A stretch of 64,000 nt of DNA from Salinibius halmophilus (GTDB lineage Bacteria; Pseudomonadota; Gammaproteobacteria; Pseudomonadales; Natronospirillaceae). The stretch spans positions 1-64,000 of the forward strand of contig NZ_QPEP01000014.1 in the NCBI RefSeq assembly GCF_003577475.1, read 5' to 3'. Of the stretch, positions 26,752-36,549 are shown one piece after another. The notes beneath the pieces were generated by a model, which worked only from the letters and a program-made list of their open reading frames with translations, did not search any database and had not been told where the DNA came from. The position numbers were made by a program, and so were the translations under genes. Each line of letters opens with the position of its first letter. Within the stretch, counting starts at the first letter, position 1.

Positions 26752-27540
26752 CTATAAGCCCTTAGTAATATCTGGGACGAAATTCTGCGCTTCATATGGT
26801 GAGCGCAGATAGCCTTTGTCGTTCAGTGGTGGCAGTTCAATATGTTCGTGCTCAATATCTTGGTAGTCGACTTGCGCCAAAAAGTGAGCAATACAGTTCA
26901 GGCGCGCCCGGCGTTTATCATTGCCATCGATAACCCACCAAGGGCATTCTTTGATGTCGGTAAACTCAAACATTTTATCTTTCGCTTGCGAATACTCTGC
27001 CCACCGCTCACGCGACTGTAAATCCATAGGGCTAAACTTCCAGCGCTTCATTGGCGTGGCTATTCGTTCACGAAACCGTTTTTCCTGCTCTTCATCCGAT
27101 ACCGAAAACCAGTATTTCAGCAAGATAATGCCCGAGCGCAGTAATAGCCGCTCGAATTCTGGGCATGAGCGCAGAAATTCGTCGTACTCCTCATCACTGC
27201 AAAACCCCATTACCCGCTCAACCCCAGCGCGGTTGTACCAGCTGCGATCAAATAAAACGATTTCACCCGCCGCTGGCAAGTGCGCAACATAGCGTTGAAA
27301 GTACCATTGCGTGCGCTCGCGCTCAGTTGGCTTATCTAGGGCAACCACCCGGCAAATCCTAGGGTTGAGCTTTTCGGTAATGCGTTTAATCGCGCCCCCT
27401 TTGCCAGCGGCATCACGCCCCTCAAACACCACAGCCACTTTTAGGCCCTTTTCTTTTACCCAGGTTTGCAGTTTCACCAGCTCCAATTGCAGCTCGGCTA
27501 GCTTCATTTCATAACTGGCTTTTTTCAGTCGCTTGGCCAT
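26752..27540 (-). CDS. Polyphosphate kinase 2 family protein (class I PPK2)
   Basis: PPK2 enzymes phosphorylate nucleoside diphosphates (or monophosphates, depending on class) with polyphosphate. The 262 residues carry Walker A FEGRDAAGKGG (about 40-50), the lid region KPTERERTQWYFQRY and the Walker B-like FDRSWYNRAGVE. A single domain of this size suits class I, which prefers NDPs, but substrate class is inferred. It is convergent with the MipA-like gene. Confidence 0.93.
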   Translation of the reverse strand: MAKRLKKASYEMKLAELQLELVKLQTWVKEKGLKVAVVFEGRDAAGKGGAIKRITEKLNPRICRVVALDKPTERERTQWYFQRYVAHLPAAGEIVLFDRSWYNRAGVERVMGFCSDEEYDEFLRSCPEFERLLLRSGIILLKYWFSVSDEEQEKRFRERIATPMKRWKFSPMDLQSRERWAEYSQAKDKMFEFTDIKECPWWVIDGNDKRRARLNCIAHFLAQVDYQDIEHEHIELPPLNDKGYLRSPYEAQNFVPDITKGL

Positions 27541-27631
27541 GTGTTTTCCTCCGGTTTTTATTGAAAGCCTAGTTGGCGCAAACCAAACTTGCCTGCGTAT
27601 ACCTCACAACAACTTATTAAAAACTGGGCTT

Positions 27632-29008
27632 ATGCGTTGGATCATTATCATTACTGCTGGGTTACTAATTGCGGGTGGGGTTTGGTTTAGTCAATCTCAA
27701 CCAGCCGTTGTGGTAACGACTAACTCAACATCGCAAGTCCAGATTAATAACGTTATTGCGACACTGCCGCCTGTAGCCCTGCCAATACCAGAGCAAAGGC
27801 CCGCGCAAACACAAGAATTAACTCGCAGCATGCCTGTTTTGCCTACACCAACGCGCCTGCCCAAACCCGTTGAACCAGCTGAGATGACCAAAGCGGACCA
27901 GCTTAACGAGCTGCTTGCACAAACCGTAGCATTAGATGAAACAGGCAATGCATACCGAGCCATATGGCGTGAAATCTGGCCGCTTAGCCGCCAACGAGGT
28001 GTGTTTGAACAAGCGCCCACCACCATCTCATTGATCCAGCAAGGGCTAACAAAACACGGCTGGCGCAATGGCAATACATATTTAGCACTAGCAGCGCAAA
28101 TGCAGGCGCCACAGGCATTAGGCCCTGTACTTTCAACCTACTGGCAAGCGCAAGACGCACTGGATGCACAAAACTGGCGCTCACAGTTGCAAACACTTGC
28201 GCTCATTCAAGCGGGTGACAAAGAGTCTTACCTAGGTGAAACGCAGGCGTTCTGCAGCGACTTGCGCCGCATTAGCGAACTAGCGATGGCCAGTTGTTTC
28301 GGCAGCCTGCTCAATGGCTTCAGCGTGGTTTTGCAGCTTCAAAATCTAAAAGACCCAGAAGCAGTCATAGCCTTGGTGCAACAAGCGTTGAGTCAACCAG
28401 AGAACATCACCCTTAACTTGCTGCGTGCCATTGAGCAGATTCAATTACCGGGAAGTAGTGAACAACTACTCAAAGTTGCAGTTGTGCAAGCGTTAGCCAA
28501 CCTACCCATTGAGTACTTGCGCCAAGAGCCATTAGCAAGTTTTGTGCAAAGCTTCGATAGCCCAGATTATCAACTGGCAAACCTAGGGGTAAGTGAACAG
28601 GATGACTTGCTCGACGCGCTGTCTATCGACCTTCACGAGTATCATAGGCTATATGTGCTAGCAGCGACGACAGCAGGCGTTAACCTAACCGATAATTGGT
28701 TAGATAGAGCCAGTCAAATTAGCGTGGAGCTGATGCTTTTTGGCAAAGATATGATTTTGACAGCCTATCAAAATCCGGAACAGAACAAGCTAACCGACGA
28801 TTTAAACCGCTATGCGCTCAAGCTATATCAGCACCCTAGGATACTGCAGGCGATGCGCGATGGTGTTCAGTATTGCTTGGCAAACAACCAAGCCGATGAA
28901 ATTGCCCTGCAACTAATGGACTTAGTTACCTTTCAAAGTCCAGGGCGCGACAGCGATTTCAACCAGTTATACCAGCAACTGGTGCAGTGCCATAACTATC
29001 CAAGCTAA
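27632..29008 (+). CDS. Hypothetical anchored protein with helical C-terminal domain
   Basis: From ATG 27632 the protein has 458 residues: one N-terminal membrane helix (about 3-19), a Pro/Thr-rich linker (about 50-90) and a long all-helical Leu/Gln/Ala-rich region. I see no known motif. It is predicted to be periplasmic and tethered. It is divergent from PPK2 and ends 24 bp before the opposing cNMP-binding gene. Confidence 0.65.
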   Translation: MRWIIIITAGLLIAGGVWFSQSQPAVVVTTNSTSQVQINNVIATLPPVALPIPEQRPAQTQELTRSMPVLPTPTRLPKPVEPAEMTKADQLNELLAQTVALDETGNAYRAIWREIWPLSRQRGVFEQAPTTISLIQQGLTKHGWRNGNTYLALAAQMQAPQALGPVLSTYWQAQDALDAQNWRSQLQTLALIQAGDKESYLGETQAFCSDLRRISELAMASCFGSLLNGFSVVLQLQNLKDPEAVIALVQQALSQPENITLNLLRAIEQIQLPGSSEQLLKVAVVQALANLPIEYLRQEPLASFVQSFDSPDYQLANLGVSEQDDLLDALSIDLHEYHRLYVLAATTAGVNLTDNWLDRASQISVELMLFGKDMILTAYQNPEQNKLTDDLNRYALKLYQHPRILQAMRDGVQYCLANNQADEIALQLMDLVTFQSPGRDSDFNQLYQQLVQCHNYPS

Positions 29009-29032
29009 GTACTCAGATTCCAAACTACAGGA

Positions 29033-29515
29033 TCAACTCGGCGAGTCGGCTAACTGAAGCGAAGTATGGCGCAAGCGCTGGCTTAGTAGTTGCGCCAAGC
29101 GAAAGGTAAAGCGAAAAGCTAGTTTAGGGTGGACTTCAGCCATATTGAATAGCGCATCTTTGTCAGTCAGCAGCAAGGTGACGTCGGTCATCGCTACAGC
29201 AGTGGCTGAGCGTGGCGCGCCGTCGATTAGTGACAACTCACCAAAGGTTTGTGATGGGCGCATCACTGCCAGTATACGCTCTTGTCCTGATTGGCCTTTT
29301 TTAATGACTTTGATTTTGCCAGCCACAATAAGCCCCATGCTAGAGGCTTGCTCGCCTTCTTCAAACAGTGTGGCACCTGCCGCAACACGATAAGCCTTGA
29401 AGTAACGCGCTAGCACTTGAATATCTTGCCAAGGTAAATCGTGCACCCAGTTGGTTTGATCCAACAACTCGGCCAACGAGAACTCAGCATTGTTAATAGG
29501 AGAAAGATTTTCCAT
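29033..29515 (-). CDS. Cyclic-nucleotide-binding-domain protein without DNA-binding domain
   Basis: From ATG 29515 the 160 residues hold one cNMP-binding beta roll with GATLFEEGEQASSMGLIVAGKIKV, GELSLIDGAPRSATAVA (phosphate-binding cassette) and a closing helix. There is no helix-turn-helix, so it is not a Crp-type regulator but a stand-alone sensor. It starts two bases after the cardiolipin synthase stop and is probably in the same operon. Confidence 0.85.
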   Translation of the reverse strand: MENLSPINNAEFSLAELLDQTNWVHDLPWQDIQVLARYFKAYRVAAGATLFEEGEQASSMGLIVAGKIKVIKKGQSGQERILAVMRPSQTFGELSLIDGAPRSATAVAMTDVTLLLTDKDALFNMAEVHPKLAFRFTFRLAQLLSQRLRHTSLQLADSPS

Positions 29516-29517
29516 CG

Positions 29518-30954
29518 CTATAAAATAGGACTCAAAAAGTACATAACACGTTCCAAAACTTTGGCTCTGCGTGGACGCTGTATCCACTGTGACAATCGAA
29601 CAGGCTCACTGTCTTCAAGATAACTTTCTAACAGCGCTCCAATCATCTCGCAACTATGCTGACTAAAAAGTGCTACCGACAACTCAAAATTTAATTGCAG
29701 GCTGCGAATATCCAAGTTCACACTGCCCACCAGTGCCAGTTCATCGTCGATCAAAATGGCTTTTGTGTGCAGCAAGCCACCGTCGAAGTTATGGATGCAG
29801 GCGCCTAATTGCAGCAGATCTTGGTAATAAGAATAGCTCGCCCATTTCACAAGCCAGGAGTTATTGTGTTTAGGCACAATGATATCAATCTGTACATCAC
29901 GCTTGGCGGCTTGACACAGCGACTCGAATACTGCTTCTGACGGCACAAAGTAAGGCGTGCAAATGACTATTTTTTTGTTACTACGATGAATACTAGATAG
30001 CACGATTTGCTCGATGACATCATCGCCAATGCCAGGGCCTGACGGCACAATAGACAACCATTCATTCGCTACCCCTACTTGCTCGGTGTACTGGGGCAAT
30101 CGCCGCTCTCCAGTTTCTACTTCCCAATCCCAAGCAAACACCTTGCTAATGCCCAAGGCGGCGGTGCCTTGAAATCGCAACATGATGTCGATCCACTGTC
30201 CAAACCCAGCATCTTTATTAAAACACTCGGGGTCGGCCATATTCATCGAGCCGGTGTAAGCAACCTGATCGTCTATCACAATCAGTTTACGATGAATGCG
30301 CAAATCTAAGCGACGAAAAGCAAAACGCCAAAGTTTTACGGGCAGTGCCGGTACAATTTCTATCCCTGCTGCTTGCATAGCTTTGCACTGGGCAGAACGA
30401 AAGAAGGCACGACTGCCGGCATGATCAATGATGAGTTCAACCGATACGCCGCGAGTACAGGCTGCAATCAAGGCTTCGGCAATGGCATCCACACGCTGGC
30501 CTGGAAACCAGATATAGAACTCCATTCGAATACTGGTTTGCGCGCTAGCGATGTCTTGCAGCCAGGCGTCAAAAATACTTTTCGGCGTGTGTAATAGCTG
30601 AATATGTTGGTACGAAAGCGCCGACACCCCTAACCGCTTAGCAAGCACTTGGTGAATGGCTAACGCTTGCTCGCCACCTGGTTTAGGCGGGGCGACTCGG
30701 TCATGCAGATAAGACAAGCTGCTCAAGTAGGGTTTGACCATTTCACGAGCCCGTTGCTCGCGCTTTTTCCCAAGCGACAGCTCGCCCAATAAAAAGTAGA
30801 GCAATATGCCGACAGCAGGCAGCAGTAATACCAACAACAACCAAGACATGGTGCCAGCCACGTGCCTGCGTTTCGTTAAAATTCGAACAGTGACTAACAC
30901 CAGTAACAGCCAGTAAAACCCAGTGCCCACAGTTAATAAGGCCGATTCGCTCAA
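29518..30954 (-). CDS. cls: Cardiolipin synthase (ClsA type)
   Basis: The 478-residue protein joins two phosphatidylglycerols into cardiolipin. It has two N-terminal membrane helices (about 7-30 and 38-58) and two phospholipase D motifs: HRKLIVIDD with GSMNM and HTKAILIDD with GSVNLD. The start is TTG at 30954, supported by AAGGGGG six bases upstream. Confidence 0.94.
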   Translation of the reverse strand: MSESALLTVGTGFYWLLLVLVTVRILTKRRHVAGTMSWLLLVLLLPAVGILLYFLLGELSLGKKREQRAREMVKPYLSSLSYLHDRVAPPKPGGEQALAIHQVLAKRLGVSALSYQHIQLLHTPKSIFDAWLQDIASAQTSIRMEFYIWFPGQRVDAIAEALIAACTRGVSVELIIDHAGSRAFFRSAQCKAMQAAGIEIVPALPVKLWRFAFRRLDLRIHRKLIVIDDQVAYTGSMNMADPECFNKDAGFGQWIDIMLRFQGTAALGISKVFAWDWEVETGERRLPQYTEQVGVANEWLSIVPSGPGIGDDVIEQIVLSSIHRSNKKIVICTPYFVPSEAVFESLCQAAKRDVQIDIIVPKHNNSWLVKWASYSYYQDLLQLGACIHNFDGGLLHTKAILIDDELALVGSVNLDIRSLQLNFELSVALFSQHSCEMIGALLESYLEDSEPVRLSQWIQRPRRAKVLERVMYFLSPIL

Positions 30955-31034
30955 GGCGCCCCCTTACACAAAAAAATGAACCCTCGCTTTTTGCACAGCT
31001 TGGCTAAACTTGTAACATCATTGGGGACTAGTAT

Positions 31035-33767
31035 ATGCCGAGCCAAAGCGACCTAGCGAACTATTTAAACTTGAACAACGACCTTGTATTTCACTTGGAT
31101 GAACACTTCAAGGTTACCGGCGCGTTTATACCCGACAGCAGCCTAGCGATTTACACAGTCGAAGAAACTGTGGGCATGCCTTTGGCGAAACTGCTACCAG
31201 GACCAATATCACAGCGCATTGGCATGGCTTTGGAAGACGCTAAGCGCCTGCAATCCGTGCAAGAGGTGTCTTATCAACTGCAAGTGAACGGTGGCGAGAA
31301 AGCCTTTACCGCTCGCTGTCAGTATTTAACTGATCAAAAACGCTATCTTTGTGTCGCAAGAGAGGTTCCCCACTACGCCGGCAACGCGCATTCGCAAGAC
31401 CAAGCTTTTATCAAAGCCACCATTGATGCCTTGCCACAAGCAGTGATGCGCCTAGACAGTAATTGGCGAGTCATAGACGTCAACCAAGCCTGGCATCGAC
31501 TATTCCCGCAACACAGGGTTGTCACCAATATGTCGCTTTGGTCACTGATACCAGAGCAAGAAAAAGCTTCTTTAAAGATTAAGCTTGGACAGCCACAAAA
31601 AGACTGGCAACACCTTATTGAACAAGATGTCGATGGCCACACAAGGTACGTTCAGCTATCCATCGCTAAAATTTACCAACAAAACAGCTATCTTTGCACG
31701 CTCAACGACATCACCTCGCAGATTATGGCCGACCGGCAAGCCATCAGCCAAAAGCAGCTCCATGAGCAGCTAATCAACAATGCTAATGAAGCCTTTGTAT
31801 TGTTTGATGCTGATGAGCGGGTTCAACAAGTTAACCCTAGCTTTGAAATTATGACCGGCATTGGGCATGAAGAAGCGCAAAAGTACGCCTTTGAAGATTT
31901 AATTATAGACATCGATGAGTTTGAGCAAACCGCAACACTCAATGGCAGAATTCGACGGACGCCAGTTGAATATCGTTTATCGAAAATGCTCGATGGTAGT
32001 TTTTTCATCATCGTACGAGACATCAGTAACCGCCTACAGCGGCAAGCTCAGCTTGAGTTGATGCAACATGCTATGCAGCAAATGCAAGAAGCAGTGGTAC
32101 TGCTCGATGATTCACAATTTATTACTTGGTGTAATCAGTCGGCGTGCAGCTTGGTGGGCATTGCAGACGAAGACCTTATCGGCCAATCATTTAAAGCCTT
32201 TTTACCAACTGATTTAAGCGAATCGCGTCTAGGCCATCACTGGACAAAACTTTTAGAGGAAGGCTACTGGCAAGGTGAGTTTGCTTGCCGCACAACATTG
32301 GGTGACCTAATTCCTACCTACTTAACGCTGTCTCGCATTCGCGCCGGTATTAATCAACCTAGTCGCATTGTTGCTGTATTGACCGAAATTTCTGAGCTGA
32401 AAGCCATGCAGCAAAAATTGCAGCAGCAGGCACAACGAGACGAGCTAACTGGGCTGTCTAATCGCCTGCACTTTCAGGACCATGTTGAGCAAGCGCTAAA
32501 ACGCGCTACCCGCAGCGGCAAACCACTTAGCTTGATACACATCGACCTAGATAATTTCAAACGCATTAACGACACCCATGGTCATCAGCTAGGTGATCAA
32601 CTACTTACGCAAGTAGCAAAAAGACTTACTGCTCGCTGTCGTGATGATGACTTGATTGCGCGCATGGGCGGCGATGAGTTTATGCTGCTACTCGAAGATA
32701 CCGACCAACTAGGCGCAAGGACGCTGGCAGATCAACTGCTCCTGCTGTTTAGCCTTCCTATTCAGTTAACCAGCACCACCGAACTCACAGTTGGCATGAG
32801 CTTTGGCATTGCAACATTTCCTACTGATGGTGAAACCTTTACCGAGCTCTATCATGCGTCCGATACTGCTATGTATCGAGCCAAAGCTGCCGGTAAAAAC
32901 CGAATTCTCGCCTACACTGCGGCCATGCATAGCCAAGAGAGCCGCCGCCATCTGATTGAGCAAGGCTTGCGCGATGCCGATTTTGATGCCGAGTTCCAGT
33001 TAGTGTATCAACCACAGGTAAACGTGGTGAGCCAAGACTTGGAAGGCATTGAAGCCTTATTACGCTGGCAACACCCACAAGTCGGTGCTATTTCGCCAAG
33101 CGAGTTTATTCCCATTGCCGAGCACACGGGCATGATTAATCAAATTGGTGATTGGGTGATTCAACGCTCAATTAAAGAGATGGGAGACCTGATTACGCAA
33201 GTGGAAAGCGAGTTTCATGTGGCGATTAACGTGAGTGCCGAGCAGCTCCATCAAGATGGCTTCATAGAGCGTTTGCTTGCAACTTGCCAGCGCTACAACG
33301 TGCCCAACCAACGAGTAGAAATTGAACTGACTGAGTCACTCGCGCTACAGTCATTAGAAGACACGCAAAAGCTATTTAGCCGTCTACGCGGGCTTGGTTT
33401 CCAAATTGCCCTAGACGACTTCGGCACCGGTTATTCATCTCTGGCTTACCTAGCTCAATTGCAGGTTAATCGGTTAAAAATTGATAAGCGTTTTATCGAC
33501 AACATTGCCAGCAACGAAAATGATGGCAACATCGTACTGGTAGTCGCTTCATTGGCTGACCTACTTGGTTTTGAGCTAATTGCTGAAGGCGTAGAAGCCC
33601 TTGAACAAGCTGAGCAGCTGGTGCGATTGGGTTGTGTGCATATGCAAGGCTATTACCTAGCCAAGCCAATGCCACGCCACAAACTATTTGAATGGCACGC
33701 TAGTTTTACCCAACACCCTCCAGAGCTGCCGCATACCAAGCCGACACGTAAATCACTCTCTGGTTAG
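31035..33767 (+). CDS. PAS-GGDEF-EAL cyclic-di-GMP signalling protein
   Basis: The 910 residues contain several PAS-like segments (about 1-460), then a GGDEF domain with intact GGDEF at 545-549 and an EAL domain with EAL at 673-675 and DDFGTGYSSLAYL. Both cyclase and phosphodiesterase residues look complete, so activity direction is open. No membrane helix is evident. The last 62 bp overlap the convergent nrdG gene. Confidence 0.95.
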   Translation: MPSQSDLANYLNLNNDLVFHLDEHFKVTGAFIPDSSLAIYTVEETVGMPLAKLLPGPISQRIGMALEDAKRLQSVQEVSYQLQVNGGEKAFTARCQYLTDQKRYLCVAREVPHYAGNAHSQDQAFIKATIDALPQAVMRLDSNWRVIDVNQAWHRLFPQHRVVTNMSLWSLIPEQEKASLKIKLGQPQKDWQHLIEQDVDGHTRYVQLSIAKIYQQNSYLCTLNDITSQIMADRQAISQKQLHEQLINNANEAFVLFDADERVQQVNPSFEIMTGIGHEEAQKYAFEDLIIDIDEFEQTATLNGRIRRTPVEYRLSKMLDGSFFIIVRDISNRLQRQAQLELMQHAMQQMQEAVVLLDDSQFITWCNQSACSLVGIADEDLIGQSFKAFLPTDLSESRLGHHWTKLLEEGYWQGEFACRTTLGDLIPTYLTLSRIRAGINQPSRIVAVLTEISELKAMQQKLQQQAQRDELTGLSNRLHFQDHVEQALKRATRSGKPLSLIHIDLDNFKRINDTHGHQLGDQLLTQVAKRLTARCRDDDLIARMGGDEFMLLLEDTDQLGARTLADQLLLLFSLPIQLTSTTELTVGMSFGIATFPTDGETFTELYHASDTAMYRAKAAGKNRILAYTAAMHSQESRRHLIEQGLRDADFDAEFQLVYQPQVNVVSQDLEGIEALLRWQHPQVGAISPSEFIPIAEHTGMINQIGDWVIQRSIKEMGDLITQVESEFHVAINVSAEQLHQDGFIERLLATCQRYNVPNQRVEIELTESLALQSLEDTQKLFSRLRGLGFQIALDDFGTGYSSLAYLAQLQVNRLKIDKRFIDNIASNENDGNIVLVVASLADLLGFELIAEGVEALEQAEQLVRLGCVHMQGYYLAKPMPRHKLFEWHASFTQHPPELPHTKPTRKSLSG

Positions 33768-34203
33768 CACTGCCCTGCCAAGGCAGTTCAGGGCTGCGCT
33801 GAGATTGCTCAAAGCGGCCATCCACCAGTACATCAAGCTTGGCGACCACCTGTTGTTGGGCACTAGTCAGGGTTTCAATGCGATACCCACTCCAACACCA
33901 GATGTCTTTACCCGGGCAGCGCTGGCGTACGGCGTCGATCAGTTCATCCACCCTCGGCAAGTTTTTTGGGTGCAAGGGGTCGCCACCACTGAGCGACAAG
34001 CCTTGGCGATGAACACGCGGGTCGTTTAAGTCGGCGACAATACGTTCGATCATCGCCTGATCAAACAGCTGACCAAACCTAAACCCCCAAGTCGCGCGGT
34101 TATAGCAACCCTCACAAGCATGCGTGCAACCACTGACAAACAAGGTTGCCCGCACCCCAGGGCCATTGACCACATCAGTTGGATAATAAGCTGAGAAATG
34201 CAT
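33706..34203 (-). CDS. nrdG: Anaerobic ribonucleotide reductase activating protein NrdG
   Basis: NrdG is the radical-SAM activase that puts the glycyl radical on NrdD. The N-terminus MHFSAYYPTDVVNGPG and the CTHACEGC cluster motif (CX3CX2C) are typical. ATG 34203 gives 165 residues and the E. coli-like start; a GTG four codons upstream is possible. It follows nrdD by 16 bp. The 3' end runs 62 bp into the opposing GGDEF-EAL gene. Confidence 0.95.
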   Translation of the reverse strand: MHFSAYYPTDVVNGPGVRATLFVSGCTHACEGCYNRATWGFRFGQLFDQAMIERIVADLNDPRVHRQGLSLSGGDPLHPKNLPRVDELIDAVRQRCPGKDIWCWSGYRIETLTSAQQQVVAKLDVLVDGRFEQSQRSPELPWQGSANQRVIYVSAWYAAALEGVG

Positions 34204-34219
34204 AGATTTGGCCACCGCA

Positions 34220-36364
34220 CTACAAGTGCTTTACTCGGCGTTTGACTTCTTCTTGTTTGCCGTCGTTAAACGGGCGGGCGTCGGGTGAGCCGAGGTAGCC
34301 ACAGACACGGCGGGTAACCGAGACCTTCTGTGGGTCGTGGTTGCCACAACTTGGGCATTGAAAACCATCACTGGTGCAATCAAATTCGCCTTTAAGGCCG
34401 CACTCATAGCATTCATCAATCGGCGTGTTGGTGCCGTAGTAAGGCACGTGCTGATAGGCGTAATCCCATACCGATTCCAGCGCGGCTTGGTTGTGGCGCA
34501 TATTGGGAAACTCGCCATAACAGATAAACCCACCGCTGGAGGCCACCGGGAATGGCTTTTCAAAGTCGATTTTATCCCATGGACTGACTTTCTTTTGCAC
34601 ATCTAGGTGGAAGCTATTGGTGTAATAGCCTTTATCGGTCACGCCAGGCACCATGCCAAAGACGGCCGCATCCAGCTTACAAAAGCGTGAGCACAGGTTT
34701 TCACTAGGCGTGCCATATAGACTAAAGCCGTAGCCGGATTCTTCCTGCCATTGGTTAACAGCCTGCTTGAGGCGCTCAATGATTTGCAGCGCTTTGTCTT
34801 GCAGGGCTTTATCGTCATAAAGGTGCTTATCTTGACCATAGAGGGCAACGACGGCCTCATGAATGCCAATGTAGCCAAGCGAGATCGACGCGCGACCGTT
34901 TTTAAACAACTCAGCCACACTGTCATCGGCGTTCAGGCGCACACCACACGCGCCTTCCATGTACAAAATAGGCGCCACACGGGCTTTCACCGACTGCAAG
35001 CGTTCAATGCGGGTATACAGCGCGGCTTTGGCGGTGGCCAGGCGTTGCGTTAATAACTGATAAAAACGCTGTTCGTCGCCTTCGGCTAATAGGGCAATAC
35101 GCGGCAGGTTTAGGCTCACCACGCCTAGGTTATTGCGACCATTGTGCACCAACTCGCCCGCTTCGTTATGCCAAGGGTTCAAAAACGAGCGACAGCCCAT
35201 TGGCGTTTTAAACGAGCCGGTCACCGCTTCCACTTTCGGCACACTCAGGATATCTGGGTACATGCGCTCGCTGGCGCATTTTAGTGCCAGTTGTTTGATG
35301 TCGTAGTTGGGGTCGGCTGGCTTGAGATTCACCCCGTCTTCAAGGGCGAATACCAGTTTAGGGAAAATCGCCGTGCGCTTGTTTTTGCCAAGCCCAGCAA
35401 GACGATTGTGCAAGATGGCCTGCTGAATCAAGCGCGCTGCCTGGCTGGTACCACGACCAAAACCAAAGGTCACAAACGGCGTTTGGCCATTGGCGGTATG
35501 CAGGGTATTCACTTCATATTCCAACGACTGAAAGGCATCGAAGCACTCTTTTTCAGTGCGCTGGTCAGCATAGCCCTCTGGGTCGGCGACCTGCCATTCA
35601 TGGGCAATCTTAAGGTGCTTAGCGCGGCTTAACTCAACATATGGCGCCAGCACTTCATCAATTTGGTGAATGGTGGTGCCGCCATAAATATGGCTGGCCA
35701 CTTGCGCAATAATTTGCGCGGTGACGGCCGTGGCCGTGGTAATCGACTTAGGCGTATCGATTTCGGCATTGCCCATTTTAAAGCCGTTTTCCAGCATGTC
35801 TTTTAGGTCGATGAGCATGCAGTTAAACATAGGGAAAAACGGCGCGTAATCGAGGTCGTGATAGTGAATGTCGCCACTATCATGTGCCGCCACAATGGCG
35901 CGTGGCAGCATGTGATGTTTGGCATAGTGCTTGGCCACAATGCCAGCAAGTAAGTCACGCTGGGTGGGGATCACCTTTGAGTCTTTGTTGGCATTTTCAT
36001 TGAGCAGGTCTGAGTTGCTTTGCTCAACCAAGCCACGGATTTCTTTGGTGAGCTGACTGTGTTTTTCACGAGCGATGTCGCGGTCGTGGCGGTATTCAAT
36101 ATAGGTACGTGCCACGGCTTTGTATTTGCTGGCCATCAGGGCATCTTCAACGGCCTGCTGCAGGTCGCTGATATTGACCTCATCGATGCCATCGAGTGTG
36201 GCACAGACACTACCGGTGATTTGAATGGCAAATGTCGGGTCACTGACATTGGCCGCCACCATGGCTTTTTCGATGGCATAGCGAATGCGGTCCCAGTCGA
36301 ATGGCGCCACAGATCCGTCGCGTTTTACCACCTGAGGATGGCTAGTTTGTTGTGCAACCGTCAC
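34220..36364 (-). CDS. nrdD: Anaerobic ribonucleoside-triphosphate reductase NrdD
   Basis: NrdD makes deoxynucleotides without oxygen. About 714 residues: an N-terminal ATP-cone (VVKRDGSVAPFDWDRIRYAIEKAM region), the catalytic barrel, a C-terminal zinc site (CYECGLKGEFDC and CPSCG) and the glycyl radical site RRVCGYLG. I place the start at GTG 36364 because GGGAG lies six bases upstream; the TTG two codons earlier is too close to that site. NrdR-type boxes lie just upstream. Confidence 0.97.
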   Translation of the reverse strand: MTVAQQTSHPQVVKRDGSVAPFDWDRIRYAIEKAMVAANVSDPTFAIQITGSVCATLDGIDEVNISDLQQAVEDALMASKYKAVARTYIEYRHDRDIAREKHSQLTKEIRGLVEQSNSDLLNENANKDSKVIPTQRDLLAGIVAKHYAKHHMLPRAIVAAHDSGDIHYHDLDYAPFFPMFNCMLIDLKDMLENGFKMGNAEIDTPKSITTATAVTAQIIAQVASHIYGGTTIHQIDEVLAPYVELSRAKHLKIAHEWQVADPEGYADQRTEKECFDAFQSLEYEVNTLHTANGQTPFVTFGFGRGTSQAARLIQQAILHNRLAGLGKNKRTAIFPKLVFALEDGVNLKPADPNYDIKQLALKCASERMYPDILSVPKVEAVTGSFKTPMGCRSFLNPWHNEAGELVHNGRNNLGVVSLNLPRIALLAEGDEQRFYQLLTQRLATAKAALYTRIERLQSVKARVAPILYMEGACGVRLNADDSVAELFKNGRASISLGYIGIHEAVVALYGQDKHLYDDKALQDKALQIIERLKQAVNQWQEESGYGFSLYGTPSENLCSRFCKLDAAVFGMVPGVTDKGYYTNSFHLDVQKKVSPWDKIDFEKPFPVASSGGFICYGEFPNMRHNQAALESVWDYAYQHVPYYGTNTPIDECYECGLKGEFDCTSDGFQCPSCGNHDPQKVSVTRRVCGYLGSPDARPFNDGKQEEVKRRVKHL

Positions 36365-36384
36365 GAACAACTCCCTTTTGAAAT

Positions 36385-36431
36385 AACTACATATTGTGCT
36401 TATAAGCTATAGCAAACACTACATATAGTTC
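36385..36431 (-). promoter_or_regulatory. Pair of NrdR boxes upstream of nrdDG
   Basis: AACTACATATTGTGCT (36385-36400) and ACACTACATATAGTTC (36416-36431) resemble the NrdR consensus ACACTATATATAGTGT. They are 31 bp apart start to start, three helical turns, as known NrdR pairs usually are. They lie 20 to 70 bp upstream of the nrdD start, so repression of nrdDG by NrdR at high dATP is the likely control. Confidence 0.8.
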
Positions 36432-36549
36432 TATCTTGACATTCCCCTTAGATGATTTGAGTCAACTTTGGCAGCATATTTAGCAAATAGTTATTGAGGA
36501 ATTTTGCCTTGCTGTAGTATTGAGCCAGCTGCATTAACCAAGGTAACCG

